Below are positions 58,443 through 64,000 of a stretch of DNA of 64,000 nt, one piece after another. Location: NCBI RefSeq assembly GCF_016863635.1, contig NZ_BOPG01000033.1, positions 1-64,000 of the forward strand, written 5' to 3'. Made by a program: the position numbers and the translations under genes. The notes beneath the pieces are model-generated. The model searched no databases and was not told where the DNA came from. It saw only the letters and a list, made by a program, of their open reading frames with translations. How positions within the stretch are numbered: position 1 is the stretch's first letter; the number at the start of each line of letters is the position of its first letter. This stretch comes from Virgisporangium aurantiacum. Lineage in GTDB: Bacteria; Actinomycetota; Actinomycetes; Mycobacteriales; Micromonosporaceae.

Positions 58443-58586
58443 CCGAACGCCTACCCCCGAAGAAACCCTCACCGTCCAACTGGCCTGGGCAGAAGCAGCC
58501 GCCTAGATCAACCAAAGTCCGAAAGTCGAGACGATCCCCTTCGACGGCCCTTGGTTCGGCGCGCCCAGCGCAGCCTCAAAGGCAGC

Positions 58587-59183
58587 TCAGGATGGCAGGC
58601 GTGCGGCGTGAGTCCGGATGAGCCCATCGACGCCACGGAGGAAGGTCTCGCAGATCTGTGCCCGGTCGAAAAGGCAGCCGGCCGCCATGGCGCCGTCGCG
58701 GAGCATGACGAAGTGCTGCGCGGCGGGCTCTGCCTCGATTTCCTGGATGCTCGCGATCAAGGTGTTGATCGTGTCGAGGAACCATTGCCGATGCGCGAGG
58801 ACGGCTTGGTGCACGGGGTGGTCGGGATCGGGATACTCGGCCACGGCGTTGAGGAAGGCGCAGCCGCGGAAGCCAGCGGACTGAATGCCCATGGCGATCG
58901 ACTCGGCAACCGCCCGGAGGGTGTCAGGCGCCGGTAGACCGGCGGCGATGGCGGCGTCCACCTGCCTGCGGATGGCTTGGTCGGCCGCCCGTAGGTAAGC
59001 CAGGACGAGATCCTCCTTACCGGGGAAGTGCCGATAGAACGTGGCCCGGGTCACTTTCGCCTCGGCGATGATCCGATCGACGCCGACGGAATGGATGCCC
59101 TCCGCGTAGAAGATCCTGGTCGCCGTCGCAAGGAGCCGGTCTCGCGCCTCGGAGGGCCGTGTCTCGGTTTCGCTCCGCGCCAT
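58587..59183 (-). CDS. TetR family transcriptional repressor
   Basis: The 198-aa protein has an N-terminal helix-turn-helix (RDRLLATATRIFYAEGIHSVGVDRII, core IxxxAxVTRATFYRHFPGKEDL) and a helical ligand-binding domain with FRGCAFLNAVAEYPDPDHPV. It lies divergent from a membrane protein/oxidoreductase operon and probably represses both directions through the dyads at 59201 and 59253. ATGGTA at 59190-59195 is a -10 box (TACCAT) on the minus strand, 6 nt before the ATG, so it is likely leaderless. Confidence 0.92.
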   Translation of the reverse strand: MARSETETRPSEARDRLLATATRIFYAEGIHSVGVDRIIAEAKVTRATFYRHFPGKEDLVLAYLRAADQAIRRQVDAAIAAGLPAPDTLRAVAESIAMGIQSAGFRGCAFLNAVAEYPDPDHPVHQAVLAHRQWFLDTINTLIASIQEIEAEPAAQHFVMLRDGAMAAGCLFDRAQICETFLRGVDGLIRTHAARLPS

Positions 59184-59200
59184 GAGCCCATGGTAGCGAC

Positions 59201-59214
59201 AGAACGTTCCGTCT
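59201..59214. promoter_or_regulatory. Operator-like dyad 1 for TetR
   Basis: AGAACGTTCCGTCT shares its first nine bases with the perfect dyad at 59253-59266. It lies upstream of and close to the TetR -10 box, where a repressor would block tetR transcription. Confidence 0.6.
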
Positions 59215-59242
59215 TGACAACTCGGGAAAGAGCCGTCAGAGT
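59214..59242 (+). promoter_or_regulatory. Promoter of the DUF308-like/oxidoreductase operon
   Basis: TTGACA (59214-59219) is a perfect -35 box. CAGAGT (59237-59242), 17 nt downstream, is a weak -10. Transcription would begin near 59249, just before or under operator dyad 2. Confidence 0.5.
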
Positions 59243-59252
59243 CTTGCGGGAC

Positions 59253-59266
59253 AGAACGTTCGTTCT
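59253..59266. promoter_or_regulatory. Operator-like dyad 2 for TetR
   Basis: AGAACGTTCGTTCT is a perfect inverted repeat (AGAACG-TT-CGTTCT). It lies at the expected start of the rightward transcript. Confidence 0.65.
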
Positions 59267-59331
59267 ACCTGCTGAGCTTCCGGCCCGGCGCACGTCGGCC
59301 GCATTCCCTCCGTACCACCGAAAGGATCGCC

Positions 59332-59889
59332 ATGACCACCGTTGCCGCACCCGGCATCTCGACGACGGCGTCCACCCTGCGCAGGCTGTACTTCGTCCGC
59401 TTCGGGTTCGCGATCGTCTGGGCATTCGTGATGTTCACGACCGCCAAGCACCTCGGCCCGCTCGCCATGACGCTGCTCGTGCTCTACCCGCTGTTCGACG
59501 TGGCCGCCGCCGTTATCGACGCCCGCGCGTCGCGCGCCACCGGATCACCCACCCTGCTGTACGTGAACGTCGTGGTCAGCCTGCTCGCCGCGGTCGGCCT
59601 GGCCTTCGCCGATGCATCGGGCATCCCGGCGGTCCTGCGCGTGTGGGGTGCCTGGGCGGTCGCGGCCGGGCTGGTTCAGCTGATCGTGGCGGTCACTCGC
59701 CGGAACATGGGCGGGCAGTGGCCGATGATCATCAGCGGTGGCCTCTCCATACTCGCCGGCGGGTCGTTCATCGCCGGTGCCTCCGCCGACAACCCTGCGC
59801 TGACCAACGCGATCGGCTACGCCATCCCCGGCGCCATCTTCTTCCTCATCTCGGCCATCCGCCTCGGCCGCGCGGCGAAGGGAAACTGA
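59332..59889 (+). CDS. DUF308/HdeD-like integral membrane protein
   Basis: The 185-aa protein has about six membrane segments, beginning with FVRFGFAIVWAFVMF and ending with AIPGAIFFLISAIRL. FGFAIVWAFVMF, GLVQLIVAVTRRN and WPMIISGGLSILAG resemble small membrane proteins often found beside TetR genes and flavoprotein reductases. It is followed one base later by the oxidoreductase relic. Its role is unknown; a stress or redox link is suggested only by the neighbours. Confidence 0.75.
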   Translation: MTTVAAPGISTTASTLRRLYFVRFGFAIVWAFVMFTTAKHLGPLAMTLLVLYPLFDVAAAVIDARASRATGSPTLLYVNVVVSLLAAVGLAFADASGIPAVLRVWGAWAVAAGLVQLIVAVTRRNMGGQWPMIISGGLSILAGGSFIAGASADNPALTNAIGYAIPGAIFFLISAIRLGRAAKGN

Positions 59890-59890
59890 C

Positions 59891-61000
59891 ATGGAAAACA
59901 CCACGTACGACGTCATCGTCATCGGCGCGGGACCGGTCGGGGAGAACGTCGCCGATCGGGCCGTGCAGGGTGGCATGACCGCCGCCATCGTCGAGCGGGA
60001 ACTGGTCGGTGGTGAGTGCTCCTACTGGGCCTGGGCACGGCACCACGACCTCGCTCACCGCCCGGCACGCGGTCGTCGTCGCGATCGGAAGCAGCGCCCT
60101 GCTCCCAGACGTCACCGGCCTGCGCGAGGCGGCACCGTGGACCAGCCGGGAGGCGGCCGCCGCGAGCGAGGTTCCCGGTCGGCTCGCCGTCATCGGCGGC
60201 GGCGTGGTGGCCTCTGAGATGGCGACCGCGTTCGCGAATCTCGGATCCGTGGTGACGGTGCTCGCCCGTGACGGAGTGCTGCCGCTGGCGGAGCCCTTCG
60301 TAGGCGAGCGGGTCACGAAGTCGTTGCTGGAATTCGGCGTGGCGGTACGCGACGGTGCCGAGGCCGCGACGGTGAACCGGAACGGCGACGGCACGGTGCA
60401 CATCACGCTCACCGACGGCGAACAGGTCGAAGCCGACGAACTCCTGGTCACGATCGGCCGTACGCCGAACACGCAGGACATCGGCCTGGACAGGATCGGC
60501 CTGAAGCCTGGTGCCTGGCTCGCGGTCGACGACACGTTGCGGGTCGTCGGCGAGGACGGGGCGCTGCTCGGCGACGGGTGGCTGTACGCGGCCGGCGACG
60601 TCAACCGCCGCGTGCTACTGACCCACCAGGGCAAGTACCAGGCTCGCGCGGTGGGCGACGTCATCGTGGCGCGTGCCAAGGGTGAAGCGATCGACGACGG
60701 CCGGTGGGGCCGGCACGTCGCCACGGCCGACGAGCATGCCGGGCCGCAAGTCATCTTCACCGACCCGGAGGTCGCGTCGGTGGGCCAGACCGCGGCCGCC
60801 GCCGAGGCTGCCGGGCTGCGGATCCGGGTGGTCGACCACGACCTGGCCGCCGTCGCGAGATCCGCCCTGCACGCCAAGGGATATCAAGGGCACGCCCGGA
60901 TGGTCGTCGATGAGGACCGGCAGGTGATCGTCGGCTTCACGCTCGTCGGCCCGGACGTCGCGGAACTGCTGCATGCGGCGACGATCGCAGTCGTCGGAGA
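59891..61000 (+). pseudogene. FAD/NAD(P) disulfide oxidoreductase gene with internal deletion
   Basis: The start reads VIVIGAGPVGENVADRAV, the FAD-binding GxGxxG, and runs to GGECSYWA, where the redox-active cysteine pair should follow. Near 60035 the frame changes and the reading jumps to TARHAVVVAIGSSALLP, so about 100 codons including the second redox cysteine are missing. The NAD domain (VIGGGVVASEMATAFANLG) and part of the dimerisation domain are intact to ATIAVVGE near 61000. There the sequence joins another gene relic. It cannot encode a working enzyme. Confidence 0.8.
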
Positions 61001-61395
61001 GATACCGACAACGGCCCGGTGCCGCTGTCCGACATGGGCGGTGCCGGAAACTGGATCGGCTATCACGTCATCGCCCACTTGGCGCTTCACCGATACTTCG
61101 TCCGCCAACGCCGACCTGTGCCGCACCTGCTCATGCTCGACCATCCGACCCAAGCCTTTTCCCGTCCGGAGTCGCCACCCAAGATCAGGACATATCCAGC
61201 GACGACCGCGCCGTACGCCAGCTGTTCGAACTCATGCGCGACGTCGTCGCCGAACTTACCCCTCAATTGCAGATCATCGTCTGCGACCACGCCAATCTGT
61301 CGGAGTCATGGTTCCAAAGCGCCGTACGCCACAACTGGCGAAACGAGGCTCTGATCCCTGCCGCGTGGATCGACGGGCCGAACCTTCGACTGTGA
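61001..61395 (+). pseudogene. C-terminal fragment of a DUF3732-like gene
   Basis: From 61001 the reading DTDNGPVPLSDMGGAGNWIG, then YHVIAHLALHRYFV and LLMLDHPTQAF, leads by one frameshift near 61155 into PSGVATQDQDISSDDRAVRQ, LMRDVVAELTPQLQIIVCDH and ANLSESWFQSAVRHNW, stopping at 61395. This fits the C-terminal part of DUF3732 SMC-like ATPases. The Walker B-like LMLDHPTQ and the final ICVDHANL-type strand remain. The N-terminal two thirds are missing. The family name is from memory of the conserved pattern. Confidence 0.6.
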
Positions 61396-61581
61396 TACCT
61401 GCTCGACCACCTTGACGGCATCTGCGAGCAGGCTCGAACGAACAGCCAGCGGGCCGGTCAACGGGTCGGACTGCACCGGCAGCACCGTGAAGATCGACCG
61501 GGCCGTCCCGGCGTTGGGGCCAAACGCGCACAGCCAGGCTTCGCCCAGCCGGACCGGCGCCCGGCGAACCCACGAGTTCAC
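61306..61581 (-). pseudogene. Unidentified protein-like fragment, minus strand
   Basis: The reading VNSWVRRAPVRLGEAWLCAF, then GPNAGTARSIFTVLPVQSDP, looks like genuine protein to about residue 65. It then degrades and overlaps the DUF3732 relic on the other strand. It has no ribosome binding site. It may be a truncated gene piece; no family recognised. Confidence 0.3.
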
Positions 61582-61611
61582 GAGCCTGCGTCGGTCTACT
61601 CATGCCGGGCG

Positions 61612-61940
61612 GGTGCTGCTGCTCCGGCTGGCCACCATCGGCAGGGATGGGCGCGCACGGTCAGTATTACCGACCTCGTCCACACGCTGAGCAGGCTCGG
61701 GACCTGCGCGGGTACCTGGCTCGCACCCAGCCGGACACGGACGTGGGTGACTGCCGAATGCGAACGGCGCGTACGCGACCTGGACCACCCCTGCTTGCGC
61801 AGGTCGACCTCGACGCGCCGCCCGAAGCCATGCAGCCCATCGTCGATCACCTCGTCGAGAGAGTCCTCGCCGAATGGGACCCCGAAGTCGCCACCGCGCC
61901 ACCCGGCCCGTCCGAAGCCGCCCAGCCCAACGAACCGTGA
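61612..61940 (+). pseudogene. Frameshifted gene relic of unknown family
   Basis: Three pieces in successive frames look like one protein: RVLLLRLATIGRDGRA, then VSITDLVHTLSRLG and TWVTAECERRVRDLDHP, then PLLAQVDLDAPPEAMQPIVD to a stop at 61938-61940. At least two single-base changes break it. Function unknown. Confidence 0.5.
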
Positions 61941-62134
61941 CGCCAGGCCCCGGTGCGGTCTGCGCGCCAGCTGCCTGTTGATCATGGGATGCCTCGGGCA
62001 CGCGCACCAGCGCGGCGTTCAAATTCCAACGGACTCCAGAAGACTTCCGTGACGGGCGGTGCCACCGGGTGACGGGCGGTGTCGGCAGGCGACAGGGGCT
62101 ACCGAAAGCTACAGATCACCCATCGATCACCCAA

Positions 62135-62151
62135 GTGTCCACAGTGGACAC
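62135..62151. promoter_or_regulatory. Perfect 8-bp dyad near the att site
   Basis: GTGTCCAC-A-GTGGACAC is a 17-bp perfect palindrome, 52 nt from the tRNA fragment. It could be a repressor or recombination-accessory site; no protein is assigned. Confidence 0.45.
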
Positions 62152-62202
62152 AATAATGGCCCTGATCCTGGAGGAAATGCCAGGTCAGAGCCATGATCAA
62201 AG

Positions 62203-62249
62203 TGCGCCGCCAGGGACTCGAACCCCGAACCCGCGGATTAAGAGTCCAC
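62203..62249 (-). tRNA. 3' fragment of tRNA-Lys(CTT), likely attachment site
   Basis: On the minus strand the anticodon arm (GTGGA CTCTTAA TCCGC), variable loop, T arm with TTCGAGT, acceptor strand GCGGCGC and discriminator A are present. The sequence before the anticodon arm does not contain a D arm or the matching GCGCCGC strand. It is therefore only the 3' half of a Lys tRNA. Such pieces remain where a site-specific element has integrated into a tRNA gene. By orientation the element lies to the right. Confidence 0.8.
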
Positions 62250-62501
62250 TTCGGGGCAAATCAACCAGGGTTATTTGGTGCCAGTTCAGGCTAGTTGATG
62301 CCCGGTTGTGGTGGTGCCTGGCGCAGGTCCGGGCCGGGTTCTGCCGTACCGTGTCGGCCCGTACCAGAACCATCGATCACGCACGGATCACCCATGGAAC
62401 AGCACCCGGGTCACGCCCGACCGCCCATCCGCGCCATCCAGCCGGATCGCGCAGCCCGCCGTCTGGCGCAGGACTCACCCTGTTGCTGACCGGCGGCTGT
62501 C

Positions 62502-63508
62502 CGATGATGGCCCGGCGCAGCCGGGTCACTTTCCCGGAGTACGCCGCGCGATGGCGGGCATCACGGGAGTTCACCTTGGATCGAGACCCGCCGCCGCATC
62601 CCCGGCAACATCACCCACCATCTCAACCCGGCCTTCCCTGGCCCGATCCGAGCCATCACCACCACTGACGTCCTCGAATGGATCTCCAGACGGATCACCG
62701 GAACTCCGGCGACGCCGCGGTCGTCGATGAAGCTGTACTACGACCTCTTTCGCACGGTCATGAACAGCCCCGAGATCGACGGCCTCCTCCGCGCCAACCC
62801 GTGCCGGGCGATCAAGACCGCAGCCGCCTTCCGTGGCCTGACCAGCGCACCACGATGGATACCGGCCGAAGCCCAAGTACTGGACCTGTTCGACGTGGTG
62901 CCCAACCGATATCACGCCGCCCTATGGCTCGGTGCCGGCCAGGGCTGCCGCATCGGCGAAGTCCTCGCCATCGAAGACTCGCCTGCCTGCATCGACCTTC
63001 ACCGCGGAGAACTCCACGTCCGGCAACTGTTGCAGTACGACTCTCGCGACCACGGCGGACTCTTCCTCAAAGAGCCCAAAGGCGGCTCCGCCGGCACCGT
63101 CACACTCGAGACTGCTGCTGGCTCGGCTCTCGCGCAGCACTTGTCCGATCACGGCATTTGCGAAGTCAACCTCGTCGACCCACAAACCGCGAACCGCGCC
63201 GACGGACAGCGAAGCTGCTGTTCACCGATGAACGTGGGAGACCGTTCCACGACCGCCGCTGGTCCGAACACTGGACCCGGTGGCGCGACGCCGCCCGATG
63301 GCCGGTCAGGCACGGCACCTTCCACGCCCTCCGCCACCTCTGCGCCACCACCATGCTGACCAACGGCGTTGACCCTCAACACGTCCAACGAGCCCTCCGG
63401 CATGCCAACCTTCAGCACACCTTGAGCGCCTACATCCAATGGCTTCCACGCAGCGATCGACCGACCAACGTGGTCAGCAGCGTTCTCCGCCTCGCTCGCC
63501 GCCTCTAA
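62502..63508 (+). pseudogene. Tyrosine site-specific recombinase (integrase), frameshifted
   Basis: The start MMARRSRVTFPEYAARWR changes frame near 62577 to ETRRRIPGNITHHLNPAFPG with the SAM-like core domain. It runs through GQGCRIGEVLAI (catalytic Arg), then changes frame again near 63200 to RTAKLLFTDERGRPFHDRRW and HALRHLCATTML (HxLRH box). SAYIQWLPRSD carries the tyrosine nucleophile, and the reading stops at 63508. All catalytic residues can be read but only across two frameshifts. It is the integrase of the element whose left end is the tRNA fragment. Confidence 0.85.
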
Positions 63509-63517
63509 CGCCTCTAC

Positions 63518-63557
63518 TGAGCCACCCGGGGAGGCTCCAATACTCTCGGGGTGGCTC
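63518..63557 (+). terminator. Hairpin after the recombinase relic
   Basis: TGAGCCACCC (63518-63527) pairs with GGGTGGCTCA (63548-63557) over a 20-nt loop, 10 nt after the stop. It could also serve the minus-strand gene that ends at 63624. Confidence 0.6.
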
Positions 63558-63623
63558 ACCCCAGGCAGCCCGTGGACCGGCGGTGCTCTCCTCGGCCGCC
63601 GGCCCACGGACAGGTGCAGTCGG

Positions 63624-64000
63624 TCAGCGGCCCGACCACTCGGGATTGGCGTAAGCCCAGCCGATGTAAGGTGCGCCAGGCCAGGTAAATGACACCCGTC
63701 GCACGGTGGCAGCTGTGGAGATGTAGCTCCCGTTGCCCTCCGAGAGCATCACATGGCCGGCTCCACCGTTGACCGACGCGGCGGCGTAGAACACCAGGGC
63801 ACCCGCCGGTGGATTGGCGTCGCTGTGGATGAGTCCGCGATTTCGAAGGTCGTTGAAGTGCGCGATCGCGGTGGCGTACCCACTGGCCGCCCGTCCGTAG
63901 GCATGGGCGACGAAGTTGTCGCACCATCCGTTCCACGGGTGGTTGGAGTCACCGAGGTCACCGTTGGTGTTTGCCTGGCCGAGCACCGAAACGGCCCAGT
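63624..64000 (-). CDS. CHAP/NlpC-like amidase domain protein, partial
   Basis: The gene enters from beyond 64000, and its frame is open to the window edge, so the N-terminus is missing. The visible 125 residues contain WNGWCDNFVAHAYG with the likely catalytic Cys, PAGALVFYAA and GAGHVMLSEGNG with the likely catalytic His, as in CHAP domain peptidoglycan amidases/endopeptidases. It ends with YIGWAYANPEWSGR. It may be a wall hydrolase of the integrated element. Confidence 0.7.
   Translation of the reverse strand, partial: WAVSVLGQANTNGDLGDSNHPWNGWCDNFVAHAYGRAASGYATAIAHFNDLRNRGLIHSDANPPAGALVFYAAASVNGGAGHVMLSEGNGSYISTAATVRRVSFTWPGAPYIGWAYANPEWSGR

Larger units (their letters stand above)
61941..62501. 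other. Gene-free stretch around an integration site
   Basis: I see no intact gene. It holds a short direct repeat TGACGGGCGGT (62050-62060 and 62070-62080), a perfect dyad at 62135-62151 and the tRNA-Lys fragment at 62203-62249. The rest may be degraded 5' sequence of the recombinase gene. Confidence 0.6.

Overview
The window is about 70% G+C or higher almost throughout. Its gene order (valS-folC-DUF4233, ileS, radical SAM-DUF2344-rne-rplU-rpmA-obgE, nadD-rsfS-gpm, degV-comEA-comEC-holA) is that of a high-GC actinomycete. The class II T-box in front of ileS, the AfsR/SARP regulator, an F420-type LLM oxidoreductase and the palindromic dispersed repeats fit a filamentous actinomycete, most likely Micromonosporaceae-like. 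The family assignment is inference; no rRNA is present.

Layout. 1-12 kb: housekeeping valS-folC-DUF4233, a membrane/VOC fusion protein on the other strand, and ileS behind a complete translational T-box leader. 12-24.5 kb: an accessory block with two near-identical Hsp70-like proteins in opposite orientation, each anchored to a transmembrane segment and an extracytoplasmic beta-rich domain. They flank plsC and a PCMT-like methyltransferase. Next comes a compact five-gene operon (TROVE-like/vWA protein, unknown protein, JAMM protease-like protein, small ubiquitin-like protein, E1/ThiF-like enzyme). Its last genes touch or overlap. This block is the best candidate for an undescribed system. Two paralogous membrane proteins (326-1285 and 23373-24488) lie near its outer sides. 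24.5-43 kb: conserved translation, ribosome-assembly, NAD and competence genes. 43-53 kb: a large Trp/Asn-repeat membrane protein, a low-GC secreted metallopeptidase-lectin that looks acquired, a metzincin-like lipoprotein, an ECF sigma/anti-sigma pair, an IMPase-like protein with altered metal ligands, a leucine-repeat protein and an LLM oxidoreductase.

53-64 kb is a decaying accessory region. It holds a frameshifted membrane protein gene, an intact AfsR-type regulator overlapping a small secreted protein, an IS element with a multiply frameshifted transposase whose terminal repeat supplies the stop codon of the secreted protein, a TetR gene with two operator-like dyads, a DUF308-like gene, and an FAD oxidoreductase relic fused to a DUF3732 relic. 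A 3' fragment of tRNA-Lys(CTT) follows beside a frameshifted tyrosine recombinase, and then a CHAP-like protein that runs off the window. The tRNA fragment and recombinase mark the left end of an integrated element that extends past position 64000.

How genes work together. Translation supply (valS, ileS, rplU, rpmA, obgE, rsfS, rne) is mixed with folate, NAD and DNA uptake/replication genes in short coupled operons with ATGA or GTGA overlaps. At least nine genes carry a TANNNT -10 box 6-8 nt before the start codon and no ribosome binding site, so leaderless mRNA is common here. The 12-24 kb block combines chaperone-like ATPases, isoaspartyl-type methylation and ubiquitin-like conjugation. That suggests, but does not prove, a protein or RNA quality-control island.
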